Source of the DNA: Diabrotica undecimpunctata
Lineage: Eukaryota > Arthropoda > Insecta > Coleoptera > Chrysomelidae
Length of the DNA stretch: 64,000 nucleotides
Direction: 5' to 3'
Assembly: GCF_040954645.1 (NCBI RefSeq)
Contig: NC_092806.1
Location: 6,138,001 to 6,202,000 of the forward strand
Shown: piece by piece, positions 41,906 through 53,749 of the stretch
How positions within the stretch are numbered: position 1 is the first letter of the stretch
How the letters are laid out: the number at the start of each line of letters is the position of its first letter
Position numbers and translations under genes: made by a program
The notes under the pieces: model-generated
Databases searched by the model: none
Told to the model about the DNA's origin: nothing
The model's input: the letters and a program-made list of their open reading frames with translations, nothing else

Positions 41906-43435
41906 ATATATTGTTGTTTTTGCTCCTTTGGATATTTTCTTTGATCTCAGTATCTTATTTAAAGCTCTACCACTTTTACTACCTTTAGCCATTCTTTTTT
42001 CGATTTCTTGAGTTTCTTTATTTCTCCTTGTTAACGTTGTTCTGAAGCTATTTTCTTGTGGCATTTTAAATTAATTACTATTTAAATGGGAATAAGCCAC
42101 AATTAAAGGTTAAAATACGTTTATTGACGTTTCAATTTCCACTTCGGAAATCGTTCTCAAAATACAAACATTAGTAACACTAATGTTTGTATTTTGAGAA
42201 AGATTTCCGAAGTGGAAATTGAAATGTCAATAAACGTATTTTAACCTTTAATTGTGGCTTATTCCCATTTAAATAGTAATTAATTCCTTGTTAACGTCAC
42301 TCCCAAATAATCGAATTCTTTAACTATCTCAAAGTTATATTCCCTGGGGCAAACACTTTCCAAAACATCTCCATATACATTGTTTTATCTTCATTTACTT
42401 CCAGCCCATACTCGCTGGATGTTCTGTCGAGTCTTTTAAAAATTTCTCTTATTTCTGTTGGTCTTCGTGTTATTACGGCAAGGTCTTCCGCGTATGCTAC
42501 GCATGTATGTGGTGGTAGATTAAGGCTTTAGTGAGTATATTGCTTTTCCTTGGAATTCTTTCCTGTATTGGATTAAAAATACAGTAGACAGGGGGTCACC
42601 TTGTCGTAGGTTTCTAATGATATTAAAGCTGTCAGAGACACGGCCTTCTATCATAACTTTGCTTTTGGTTTCATTCAAAAAGGACTTAGTTATCCACTTA
42701 ATGCACACATTAATTTCGAGTTTACTGTTAAAAATGATCCATTTTTTATTTCATAATTTGATTACTTATGCATGATAATTAGCTTGAATAGCTTGATGAA
42801 CTAGCCAGGATCTGTTTAAGTGTAAAAATTTGGTCTATTACTGATCTATTTACTCTAAAACCAGCTTGATATTCACCCAGGTTTTCTTCAATGTTTTAAT
42901 TAATTCTATTTCTGATCAATATAGCTAGAACTTTATACGTTGTGACTTGTAATGCTATAGCCCTGTAGTTTTTACATTCCGTAATATTTCTTGTGTATTG
43001 GGCATAGCAGGGCTGCTCTTCACTGCTTTGGTATTTGCTCTATGATTCATACTTCACGTATCAACTCTGTGATTTCTTCCTGTAGGCTTTGGACATCTTC
43101 CTTTAGGAATTCTGCTATGATGCCATTTTCAACAAGTGCTTTATTATTTTTAAACTCTATATTATGTTTTTTATTTCTTCTTTTGTTAGTATTTAATCAT
43201 TGATATTCCGGTTTATTGTTTCTACTAGTGGCTCCTGTATTTGAAGATATTGTTCTTAATCGGTGCTTAGTACAGTTTTATAATATCTGGCTCATCTGTC
43301 CAATTCTTCGTCTATTCTTCCTACTAAATGTCCGTCCTCATCTTTATAATATTTCCTTTGGCTTTTATATTGACTTTGTTCTCTTTTTATTTCTTGGTAG
43401 AAGTCTTTTGTTACCTCTTGTTTATACTAAATATT
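41905..43435 (-). pseudogene. LINE reverse transcriptase, split by a palindromic insertion
   Basis: From 43435 downward: a linker, then KNNKALVENGIIAEFLKEDV, PKQ.RAALLCPIHKK and GEYQAGFRVNRSVIDQIFTL. Then come SDSFNIIRNLRQGDPLSTVF and VAYAEDLAVITRRPTE, where the active site has become YAED. It continues with YGLEVNEDKTMYM and YLGVTLTR, the palindrome (42037-42284), and resumes with RRNKETQEIEKRMAKGSKSG and SKKISKGAKTTIYTTVL. Many frames are broken. An APE-type LINE, inactive. Confidence 0.78.
42037..42284. repeat. Palindromic insertion with 12 bp target duplication
   Basis: 42071-42175 is a near-perfect inverted repeat of 42179-42283 (105 bp arms, 3 bp loop, a few mismatches). A further 34 bp on the left completes the insertion. 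TCCTTGTTAACG occurs on both sides (42025-42036 and 42285-42296), and the host LINE reads in sense once one copy and the insertion are removed. Each arm has GATTTCCGAAGTGGAAATTG, which can form a hairpin, followed by GAAA, resembling the stem II and GAAA part of Penelope-type hammerhead motifs; the CUGAUGA part is degenerate. Confidence 0.85.
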
Positions 43436-43974
43436 CTTTCTGATTATATTTTAGGAGACATCCCCGTCTATAGTCAGCCGATTTCTGCAACAAATACCAT
43501 TTTTTGACTTTGTGTGGAATTTGTTTTATTGTCGATACGATAATTTGGGAACGGGGTCAACCCACTGGAAACTCTCGATATAAAATTTCATTTGTCGGAA
43601 AAGCGCAAGGCGGATCTCGCCTTTTATCGAAGCAGGTCAGGACTGCAGCTTTCACTATAACTGGAACTTACTCTATATTGGTATTGGAAAAGCTGTGCCG
43701 GGAATGGTGTGGTGCATACTAAGTCGCGTATCCATTTCCGGAATTTTAAATTTTGTTTAAAATTTTAGGATAGTTGTGGCTGTTATAAAATAAAATCAAA
43801 AAATATGAATATTAAGGACATTTCTAATATTTTTTTATAACAGTTTAACAGTAATAATAGATTTATCAGTTTTTTAAGTCATAATACTGTCCGTGATGTA
43901 TTTGGATGGTTGTCTACAGAATCAGCAGTTAACATAACACGTTAGCTGAATATATTAGTCCACCATTAGAACAG
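43436..43974. other. No gene recognised
   Basis: 540 bp. A 72-codon frame at 43504-43722 has no family signal. 43520-43730 has higher GC than its surroundings. Nothing else seen. Confidence 0.4.
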
Positions 43975-44725
43975 TAACTGTGTTCTTTTTGCACATGACA
44001 CAACCATTTTATGTAGAGGTAAAATTGATTACAGTCAGGAAATATTAGAAAAATCTAAATCCTGGTTTAACTGTAACAAAATTAAGTTAAACGAGCAGAA
44101 AATTCAGACAATAGTATTTAGTTTCGATAGATGGGTTAAACCATCTGAACCAGTAAAGTTACTAGGTGTTACTATAGATAGAAGGTTGAACTGGTCGCAT
44201 CATATTAAAGAATTGTGTAAGAAACTCGCCTCACAGATTTTTGTAATGCGCAGATTGGCTACTTCTGTGAGTCGACATATTCTTAGTTCAGTTTATTTTG
44301 GAATGGTTTATAGTATTCTGACATAGTGTATAATTCTTTGGAAAAACTCTTCCTATGCGTATAAAATTTTCACTTTTTGAATATCGCGCCAGCTGCAAAC
44401 CCTTGTTAAAAAAGTATGACATTCTTCCTTTACTTTCAATATATTATTTGAAAGTTTGTTAACTGTTCATAATAATATACAAGATGTAAAAACGCACGCT
44501 GATGAACATCAGTACAATACAAGAAACAAACGTTATATAATTATAACATATTCTAGATTGTGTATTACAAAAATTAATACAATAGATTATAAAAACTAAA
44601 ACTAACTGAGAGATTTTTTAAAACTAAACAAAAATATTGATATTAAGGCACTGAATTCTAAACAATTTTATAAATTAGCAAAACACTTCTTGCTGGAACA
44701 CTGTTTCTATAGTATACAGGCATTT
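43975..44725 (+). pseudogene. Jockey/CR1-like LINE RT C-terminal part
   Basis: The plus strand reads CVLFAHDTTILCRGK (active site FADD changed to FAHD), KSWFNCNKIKLNEQKIQTIV, EPVKLLGVTIDRRLNWSHHI and SVYFGMVYSIL, then a stop. After that a decayed C-terminus (RNKRYIIITYSRLCITKINT and FLLEHCFYSIQAFV) runs to about 44720. It is the same kind as 25470-26365. It is 5'-truncated just before the active site and inactive. Confidence 0.75.
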
Positions 44726-44789
44726 GTTTGTTTGAGGTCTGTGGTCGTTTTTATGAAAACTATTTTACACCAAACTGAATTGTTTTTTT

Positions 44790-45474
44790 GACGTGACAAC
44801 GTCTTAAATTAGGTTGTGGCTCGGAGTCATTCATGAAAAAGTGTAACGCCCGCTCACGTCTGTTACAGTGAGTCACCGAACGAGAGAGAGGCCCTCCGGA
44901 CCGGCGAATGCCTTGCGTCTCTCTCCCACTTAAACATGATCGGTCCGCTGCGCGCGCAGCACTAGAGAATTAGGCGCGTTGAATCGGTGCGTGCTTGTGT
45001 CTCTGTCTTTCTCGAGCGTTCTTGGCGTTGGAAAACCGAGAAAGCGTCATAATACAAGTTCACACGTGTGGTTAAAGTATCGTCAGCTGTGTCTGTAGTG
45101 AAAATGAGAAGTGCTTAGATTCGTCATTTACAACAACTACAACAATAAAGGTAAATAATTGTACACTAATATTTCATTATCGTAAACTATGATTAATTGA
45201 TTAATTGTTAGATTGACACAAAAGTTGAGAAACTGAGTTTATAGGTTATGTCATACTATTGACAAATGTTGATAGTGTTAAGTAAATTATTAGTTTAAAT
45301 CACTCTGCAATCAATCGTAATTCAGTCGATTGAGAAGAAACAGCGCGTTTCAACTGCAAACAACTATTGTGCAATTTAATAATATTCATATCAATAAATA
45401 TTCTACCGAGAAAAAGACGTTGTCACGTAAAATCTTCGCCCGTAAAACCGACTTTACAGGCAACCGATTTTTTT
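44790..45474 (+). repeat. 679 bp repeat B, copy 2
   Basis: Nearly identical to 22842-23527 and the same length up to GGCAACCGAT. It is again preceded by a T run and followed by a T run, here in unrelated flanks. See the first copy for structure. Confidence 0.85.
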
Positions 45475-46010
45475 ATATTTTTATATTTCTATTTTTCACT
45501 GTATATGTTATATTATGTATTATTTCTTAGTTATTTCCTATATATACATAAGTGACTGTATATTGTGACGTGAGATGTAGTGCTTACTATGTAATAATTA
45601 AAGCTCGCATTATAGGCAAAATGCATTTTTGGCCTATTTTGCCTATTATAATTGTTTTTTGCACTTTCTGCCTTTTTTTGTAAATTCCGTCTATTTGTGC
45701 CTTTTTTAAAATTTTATGGTACTACCCATGATATTATTCTATTACTAAACCATTCTATAATAAAATTTTGGATCAATAATAAAATATCAATGATTTGTTG
45801 ATATAACAGATTTCTAGGAAAATGTACCTGATCGAGACTTGAGGGTTAACTATGTGGAAATCCCTAAGCTTTATTAGTTTATTATCAGTTGTACAGTCGG
45901 TTACTGTATCAGAGTTTAGTCACAAATTGCTATATCCTAGTTTAGTTTTTTTGCGTATACCGGAAAGCAAACAACACGTTTTAAAACGTTTTAGACATTT
46001 GTGTGAAAAG

Positions 46011-47384
46011 ATGACATCTAAATTAAGGCTATGGATCGCACCTTATTCGGAACTTTCTCTAGAAGGAGATGGAGCATTTTGTAAACCATGCGGCAAACCG
46101 GTAAGTTTTATTTTTTCTCTTTTTTTCTCGTCCCACAACATAACTAAATTCTAAAGCGGTTCAAATATCTTAAATTCTTATATATATCTTAAATAAAGCG
46201 GTTTTAAATGCTTTTTCGAAAAATATCTTAATAAGTCCTTACCGGACGAGAGTGCATTGAGAAAACATACTGTGGAAAAATGTTATGTGGAATGTATTTC
46301 AAAAATTAAGCGGGAGTTAGAGGGCAATTTTTTGTATATTATCGTGGATGAAACCACAGATGTATGCGGCAAGTATATAGCTAATTTAATGATTGAAATT
46401 TTGAACGAAAACTTTGCGAGAAAACCTTATTTAGTTGCCGTTAAAGAATTGGAAAAACAAACAATTTAACAATAAGTCGATTTACATATACAAGTAAGTT
46501 TAACAAACCTCTTTTTACCCAACGCTATACCAGTGAATAAAATAGTTTTAGTGCTTTCAGATGCTGCGGCATAATATATGTTAAAAGCTGCTGTTAATTT
46601 AAAGATTTTTTATCCTAATTTAATTCATTGCACTTGTGTAGCCCACGGGGCAAATAGAATTGCTGAAGAAATAAGAAATCTGTTTCCGTTGGTAAACATA
46701 TTTATAAATTTTATGAAAAAAGTTTTTGTAAAGGCTCCGTTGAGGGTGCAAATATATAAAGAAAGACTTCCCGGTGTCCCTTTGCCACCTAAACCAGTAA
46801 TTACAAGGTCGGGAACCTGGCTCGAAGCAGTTTTTTTTGCTTTAAACACTGCAATGAAATAGAATTAGTTATGTCAGAATTTGATGATGATATTTCCGAA
46901 GCCATTCGAGAAGCAAAAAAATATTAAAAAATCCCAAATTGAAACAGGAACTCGCTTATATCAATGACAATTATAAATCAATAGTTACCACAATTACCTT
47001 ATTAGAAAAACAAGAGATAAATTTATGTGAGTCATTAAAATTAATAGATAATTTAAAGACAAAAATTAAATCGGCACCTGGAAGTAACGGTCAATTAATT
47101 TAAAAAAAAATGAACAATGTTTTCGACAAGAATGAAGGTTTTTCGTTTTTATCTAATGTTGCTAAAGTTTTGAATGGGACATTTTCCGAGGCATTTCAAA
47201 TTATGCCAGATTTATTATCCGCTCTGAAATATGCTCCAATTACATCTGTCGATGTTGAACGTTCGTTTTCAATGTACAAAAATTAGTTTTAAGTGATCGA
47301 AGACATAGTTTTAAAACCGAAAATATTGAAAAACACTTAGTTGTTTCTATTAATGATAAAATTTTAAGTGGTTACAATGTTTAA
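46011..47384 (+). pseudogene. hAT transposase with BED finger, decayed
   Basis: Exon 1 (46011-46100) ends DGAFCKPCGKP and is followed by GTAAGT, a consensus splice donor inside the BED zinc finger. The start of exon 2 is deleted. Later pieces are SLPDESALRKHTVEKCYVEC, IIVDETTDVCGKYIANLMIE (first catalytic region), [40 protein letters not shown] and, at the end, APITSVDVERSFSMYKN, the hAT dimerisation domain. Stops and frameshifts separate the pieces. The copy at 62561-63934 supplies the matching exon 2. It would cut and paste the element; this copy cannot. Confidence 0.82.
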
Positions 47385-47444
47385 TTAATAATTTACAGTT
47401 ATTTAGTTACTAGTTTATTTATTTATTTATTTATAGAAGAATTT

Positions 47445-48595
47445 TACACAGAACTTTACCGAACACATCAACAAGATGATGAGATGAGACCAGCACGGAA
47501 ATTAATAAAAAATGTTGGATCAGAAATAATGCCAAAATTAACAATTTCAGAGGTAACTACAGCATTGGAAAATATGAAGAGAAATAAAGCTGCAGGAGAA
47601 GATAATATTACCACAGATATGATATTAGAAGGAGGTAAGGAACTAATTGCAATTGTAACTAAGCTTGTGGACAGTTGTTTACATCAGGGCAAAACAGGGG
47701 AGTCAAACAGGGAGATACTTTATCACCCAAACTGTTCACCTTAGTTTTGGAGGACGTTTTTAAAAAACTAAATTGGAAATATAAGGGAATAAACATCAAT
47801 GGCCGGCTACCTCAGTAATCTACGATTTGCAGATGACATAATCCTGATAGCTACTGACCTACAAGAAATGCAAACCATGCTTTTAGAACTACATACCGAA
47901 TCTTCTAAAATAGGACTGAAAATGAATTTAAACAAAACAAAAGTCATGCACTCCCAAGACACTGTGACAATAATAAACGATAAAGTTATAGAAAAAGTTG
48001 AAGAATATATATACTTAGGACAAAAAAATAATACTAAATAGGGAAATTAAAACTGAAGAAATAAAAAGAAGAAGAAAGTTAGCTTGGGCAGCATTCGGTA
48101 AACTGAACTATATACTCAGAAATCAACAAATTCAATTACATCTTAGATCTAAAGTTTTTGATGCATGCATTATTCCGATATTAACTTATGCGGCACAAAC
48201 ATTGACAATCCCAAAATAGAATATGAATATACTTAGAGTCACTCAACACGCGATGGAAAGAGCAATGCTAGGTATATCACTTAAGGACAAGAAAACAAAT
48301 ACATGGATAAGACAGAAAACCAAAGTCACCGATGTGGTGCAAAAATCATTAAAGTTGAAATGGGAATTCGCTGGACATGTAGCTAGGAGCGATCTAAACA
48401 AATGGCACAGATCAATTTTAACCTGGAGACCATACCAACACAAAAGACCCAGAGGCAGACCTCCTATGAGATGGACAAATGATCTGAAAAGGACTGCCGG
48501 GAAAAATTGGCTACAAGTAGCGTACAATAAAAAACAATGGAAAGGAAGACTTGAAGAGGCTTATGTTCAGATGTGGACGTGAATGGAAGAAGAAT
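47445..48595 (+). pseudogene. RTE-like LINE, RT core deleted
   Basis: The plus strand reads EEFYTELYRTHQQDDEMR and ALENMKRNKAAGEDNITTDM (RT fingers), then jumps to GVKQGDTLSPKLFTLVLEDV with the intervening palm missing. Next come YLSNLRFADDIILIATDLQE (active site present) and, after frame changes, RAMLGISLKDKKTNTWIRQK, KWEFAGHVARSDLNKWHRSI and RPRGRPPMRWTNDLKRTAGK, ending EEAYVQMWT. Its flanks share AGTTTATTTA (about 47413 and 48596), a likely target duplication in the hAT element. Internal deletion plus stops make it dead. Confidence 0.8.
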
Positions 48596-48819
48596 AAGTT
48601 TATTTATACTAATGTTATGATTATGATGTGTAAATATACCTGCCTTAAGTTAATATTACGTTAATACACTTTGTACAATAAATAATAAGTTATATTCCTT
48701 TATTGCCTATATTTTGCCTAAATGTTAATATTCCTGCCTTTTTTAATAAAAATCTTTGCCTATATAGGCGCCTTTTTCTTCAATTTTTGTTGCCTATAAA
48801 TCCGAGCTTTAGTAATAAT

Positions 48820-49680
48820 TGTCAATAAACGTATCTATCTATCTATGATGATACGCCACAAAGATGTAGTAACTTAATATTTTTATGCCTTGTTAGAAAA
48901 ATATCGATCTTCCACTCTTAGCTATATTTGTAGCTTATATATATTAAATTTTTTTTCTAGGTATTTTTTTCAAGTAACTCTGTTGGGTATCGAGGATTTT
49001 TCGAAAATAAAAATAGCATTACGACTTTTATTGGTACTTGTGCATCAAACAGTTTATTTCCGACATTTCTTGAACCAGGACGTCTAAAGAAAATTCCGAT
49101 TTATTGCCTCGCTGCCTCCAGTGCAACGATTGGATTTCTCTGATTTTGTGGCTACTTTAAAATCAAGATGGTCTGGCTACGAGAATACCGATAAGATAAA
49201 AAGATTTACGATAGCGATCGCGGATATTTCTCTCGCTCGCTTGTATTTCACCATATATATTTTTTTAAAACGATGCGCGAAATAAACAACTTTTAAGGCT
49301 TTTTTACTGTTATTTCTTTTCTAATAGCATTGTTGTAAAAGCTGGATATTGAAAAATAAATATAAACTAAAGCAACTGGAATTGAAGGAAATTATATAAA
49401 AAAATCGTAAAGAGTTCGAAAAGTAAAGTTCAGTTAATTTTCTCAATTGCTCGGTTTACAAAATCAATATTTGTCTTCTAATTATTAGAAATTGTTCTCC
49501 CTTAATATCTCAAATGTATATAGCTGTTTATGTTTTAGGAGTAATTCCCCTTGTAAAGGAAATATTTACGATAAACTAAAAAATGAAAGACATTTTGTAA
49601 CAAAATAAACTGGAGTTAAATTGGAATGGGCCATTGGTGAACCAATATGGTATACTATGAATGTACTTTAATATAACAAG
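48820..49680. other. No gene seen
   Basis: AT-rich sequence, with a short CTATCTAT run near 48833. 49100-49240 has higher GC but no coding signal. Confidence 0.5.
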
Positions 49681-50918
49681 GTACCGTAAACTGGGGTAAC
49701 TTTGCTCCACTTTTAGGAGTTATTAAAGGAATTGCGAGGAAAAGTGTATAAAATTTGTACTAGTATTATTTTTTTTTTAATAACTGATGAAGAAGGTATA
49801 CAATGTAATTATTGTATGGTATTTTTTATTTTAAAAATAATTAATTACATATTTTTTTTTAATAAAAAGTGTATTTTGTATAGTAACATATAGTTGGAGC
49901 AAAGCTAATGAATTGCTTATATTAACCTTGCTCCAAAAATATTATTTGTGCAAAAAAAACTAAAAAAGAAAGCAGCGTTATTTATTTGAAAATAATAAAC
50001 AATAATAAGTGTTAATTATGACGTGAACTTAATTCAGGAATTGTAAAAGTTCCCCTCTTAGAAACTTGTTTAGGAGTATTAATACAGCCTAGTACATCAG
50101 TCCATAGGTAAGTCATTTCATCCTTTTTTGAAGGCCACTTCCACAGTTTGAGAGACTTTTCCATTGCGCTAATGGTTACCGTTTTATCATCAAAAGCCAT
50201 AATGCACCCGGGGTATAGGTGACTTGGGTATATGGTTTCTAATTAGTTCTGGATACTTGCAACCTCTCTTGACAATGACTTTCTTTTTGCCGGGATCATC
50301 AGTTAGATTAGTTTCATCACAATTCCATATATTTGTTGGAGAAACGCCGTCTAACTCGACAGCCAGAAAGCTTCTCAATATGTTTTCATCAACTCCTGCT
50401 CGTACACGTTTAATATTTTCTGCAAAACGTGGAGAAATTTCAGGATGTCTGACCATAAATTTTTTGATCCAATCCTCTCCGGGGAAGTTATCCCTGAAAA
50501 TTTCGACATCTCTTCCACAACGGTTTAAATAATTTTTGACAATGTTTCTCAGTTCCCTTGCGTCAATAGGGAACCCATACTCTCCCATATAAATCAGGCA
50601 ATTGACAAATTGGTTTTCTTCGCCAGGAGTAAATACGTTTTGCCTCCCTGGCGTTTTATAATGTTTCCCTTTCAGTTTATTTAAAATGGTCCTTCTTGGA
50701 ATCTTATATTTTTCTTCTGCCCTTCTGTGTGAGATTTCGCCTCTTATTATTTCATTTAAACACTCTTGTAGGATTTCTTGTGTATAGTCAGCATAGCGCC
50801 GTGATCCTAGTACTCTTTTAGATGTTCTAGGCATATCTGTAACAAAAATATATATTAAACATAATTTATTAAACTTTGCGCCACTTTTTTGAAGCAAAGT
50901 TACCCCGAATCACCTGAT
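49681..50918 (-). mobile_element. pogo/Tigger-like element, internally deleted
   Basis: The left end is ACCGTAAACTGGGGTAACTT and the right end contains AAGCAAAGTTACCCC near 50892-50906, its inverted match (GGGGTAACTTTGCTYC on the other strand). A broken transposase lies between on the minus strand. A LINE entered near the right end with its own target duplication (50905-50918 and 51470-51483). Confidence 0.75.
50012..50834 (-). pseudogene. pogo/Tigger-like transposase, DDE core deleted
   Basis: Starts at the ATG at 50834 (MPRTSKRVLGSRRYADYTQE). Helix-turn-helix of the psq type: EILQECLNEIIRGEISHRRA and EKYKIPRRTILNKLKGKHYK. The CENP-B-like domain is GEENQFVNCLIYMGEYGFPI to DWIKKFMVRHPEISPRFAEN. 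The first catalytic region reads NIWNCDETNLTDDPGKKKVI. The frame continues to CKYPELIRNHIP and then shifts to a short C-terminal piece (KSLKLWKWPSKKDEMTYLWT) ending at 50012. The second and third catalytic residues are deleted. It cannot catalyse transposition. Confidence 0.82.
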
Positions 50919-51469
50919 CATCATCATATAACGGGGGTCCTACGGCGATTGCCGCTTCCCGCATTTCAGCCTCCATCTTTTCCTATCTCTCCAATCTCCC
51001 TCTTCTAAGCCTCTAGATTGCATTGTTTTTGTAATTTCTCTTCTCCAGGAATTTGGTGGTCTTCCCCTTTTCCTTCTTTCTGGCGGAACATACATTAAGG
51101 CTTTCTTTGGCCACCGCTCCTCCTCCATTCTCATCACGTGACCATACCATTGTAATTGCCTTCCTTGTATTCTATCTGAAAGAGTATCTCTAATTCCTGT
51201 ACGGTTTCGTATTTCCTCATTCCTGATTCTTTCCATTCTCGATACTCGACATGACCTTCTAAGATAATCCATTTCCACAACGTCTACTTTATCTCGTTCA
51301 TTCTTTGTCATCGTCCAACATTCGGCACCATATGTGGTAATTGGTTCTACAATTGCTCTGTATACGCGAAGTTTGGTATGCATCTTTATTTTATTAGACC
51401 ACAGTAATGAATTCAGTATTCGGATGCATTTTTTCCCTTGGGTTATTCGGTTTTGTACATCTTTTTGTA
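50919..51469 (-). pseudogene. RTE-like LINE 3' fragment with 14 bp duplication
   Basis: The minus frame 51383-50940 reads KLRVYRAIVEPITTYGAECW, DYLRRSCRVSRMERIRNEEI, LQWYGHVMRMEEERWPKKAL and RKRGRPPNSWRREITKTMQS, the RTE-like C-terminal domain, uninterrupted for 147 codons. The 3' tail is ATCATCATCA-like (50916-50926). CCGAATCACCTGAT flanks the insertion at 50905-50918 and 51470-51483. It is 5'-truncated with no RT palm. The clean frame and exact duplication suggest a fairly recent insertion. Confidence 0.85.
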
Positions 51470-51483
51470 CCGAATCACCTGAT

Positions 51484-53745
51484 AATTTGTAAAATTAGGT
51501 TAGAAAAAGAAAAATTATTACTGGACTTGGAGATAGGGTAAGCAAAAAATTGAAACTTTTGCGAATGGCTACTAGCATTTTGGTTGGAAAGCAAGGTCGT
51601 GAATAAAGATTCCTTTTTTTTTTGGAGGACTGGGACAACTAACTACAAACAAGAAATCAAGAAATACTTTCAAAGATGTCCTGAGCAAATACTACACAAG
51701 AAGATTTATAAACCATTTAAATTGTTATAATAGCAAATCTTAGTGTATTACAGATAAATGTTTATATGGAAATAATTACCAAAACTACCCGTTTCAATGG
51801 CTAGTTTTTTCTTTTTTAATTATAAAAAGAAGTTCATTACCTTAAATTTGAACAAAATACAATGTCCCACAAGTCCTGGAAGAAATTATTGCAAATAGCA
51901 AAACTGAACTTCAGATTATCCTGGATGATAAAAATGGGTGATTCTTTAAACTTGGCTATTTATTTTCGTCAAAACCATGTCGCAATTCGCTTTGTACTTC
52001 CCTATGGGGAATAAACTGGCGCTGTTACTATATCCCTTCACAACAAGGTAACAGATTACACCAAATACCGATTAATTAACATTGAAAAGATAACCACACT
52101 GCATCTTATGTTCAAATCATCTTCTTCTCAACAAACGAATAAAATTAAGGAAAATTTTGCAGGCTTTTCAGAACTATACGAAACGGTGATCACTCGCTTA
52201 GCACCTCCATTGTTTTCCTCTCCATGAGCGCCAGATATCTCATCTTCTCGCGCAAAACTTCGTACATCCAAATTTACAACGTGGCCTCTCGTTCGCGATG
52301 CCTTGTAAACCGAAATTGGCCCTTTAAGTGCGGTTATTTAAATTATTGTGGAAACTTATTAAAATTGAAACGTACTTGGGTGAGGTCAAATTCGAGAAAC
52401 ACACCAATAAATTTACCTCAGCTGACTTGAAAAAAACATTGAGAAGAAATAGCTTGGGATCACTGTCACGCCATTAGCCAGGGGTCTATGAAATACATTT
52501 TAATATATGTAATATTTAATTTTAAGGGAAAAATAATATGCTACAAATTAATAACAAAAAAAAAACATTTACCATGAAATTTTAAACTCCATTATAAAAT
52601 TAGTTGTGAAAACAAGTGTTTGTGCAATATAAATATATTCTGAATACAAAACAGGACAAAATACAGTCAAAATTCCAATAAACTGACAGCCACAGCTGAC
52701 AGCCAAGTAAACAAACCATACTTAAAATCTGAAAACCAGAGCGTTCATAAAAATAACGTATGTATTTGCTTAATATGCTTAATGGCCAGGTATTAATAAC
52801 GCACGGGTAAGAACCATGGACTCGACAGTATATAAGTAACTTTAAACCAAAAAATCGTTCACCGTAATACTTTCACCCACACACCGTTTCTCGCAATAAT
52901 ATCCTTGTCGTTGTTAGGTTCTGTTAATTGCCGAAGGAATACCGTATATTTTCGTAAAGACTTAGCTCTTTCCACTTGTATTGTGTTCTCTTAACAAAGT
53001 CGACAAGATTTAGTGGGCGGTATTTTACACCGTAAAACGAAGTTCATACCATAATGGAAGCCGGAAAACAAAGAAACACCGATTTATCGTTAATATTTCG
53101 AGATAAATGACTTTTAAGGCTTAATTAACTAATGTCTCTGCAGAACCGTCTTTATAATACTCTACAAAAAAAAAGAAACATTTTATGTTTATTGTATAAA
53201 GATATATAACAATATATTTATTTTTCTAACTTGATATTTATTTAGATACTCATTAAAGATAAAAAATATTTTACCCATTGTTGCTGTATCCAGATATGAT
53301 GACCTTTATATAACATATGAAACTATTAGAAAGGGAGGAGAATGTCTATGTTCAATCTAGAACTCGCTGCTTTCTACCTTTCGCATTGGGTATGTGTATT
53401 AACATAAAACAAGAAAAGAGAGGACTATATGAAACTCTATTTAAAAACAAGTAAAACCAAAAGACAAATATACATAAACATACAAACATTCAGATACAAT
53501 GTGATAAAAATAGCTACAAATTTAAACATTACTTGATAGAAAACGATACAACAACCAATATTTTATTGATACTTAAAAGTTGAGTTAACATCCCAGCAGA
53601 GTATGGGACGGTTAGGCCAGACAGTGTGACGTCACTGGCGCCAATGTCGGTAAACCTTGGATCTACATTACCGACCGACGCGTAACTTTCCGAACCTTTA
53701 GTCGTGACAGAAACCATATAGGGGAGGGGCCAACAAACACTTAGA
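51484..53745. other. Mostly unique-looking, no gene recognised
   Basis: 2.2 kb. 52170-52440 and 52790-53110 have balanced composition and may be host DNA. A 68-codon frame at 52224-52430 starts with ATG but matches nothing I know. A TATATAAG box lies at 52829. CRE-like TGACGTCA lies near 53628-53635. Confidence 0.35.
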
Positions 53746-53749
53746 CACA

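Larger units (their letters stand above)
45599..48811 (+). mobile_element. hAT transposon with perfect 8 bp duplication, LINE inside
   Basis: Ends are TAAAGCTCGCATTATAGGCA at left and the inverted TAAAGCTCGGATTTATAGGC at right. GTAATAAT flanks both sides exactly (45591-45598 and 48812-48819). The subterminal regions are rich in GCCTAT and TTTGCC motifs. The element carries a decayed BED-type hAT transposase (46011-47384) and a LINE (47445-48595). The relative at 62327-64000 has a similar transposase. Confidence 0.88.

Noticed and set aside
43504..43722. 72-codon frame in a GC-richer patch
   Set aside because: No motif and no conserved composition; the strand and start are arbitrary.
52224..52430. 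68-codon frame with ATG
   Set aside because: Basic, no recognised motif and no promoter or splice signal in support; kept only as a note in the gap entry.
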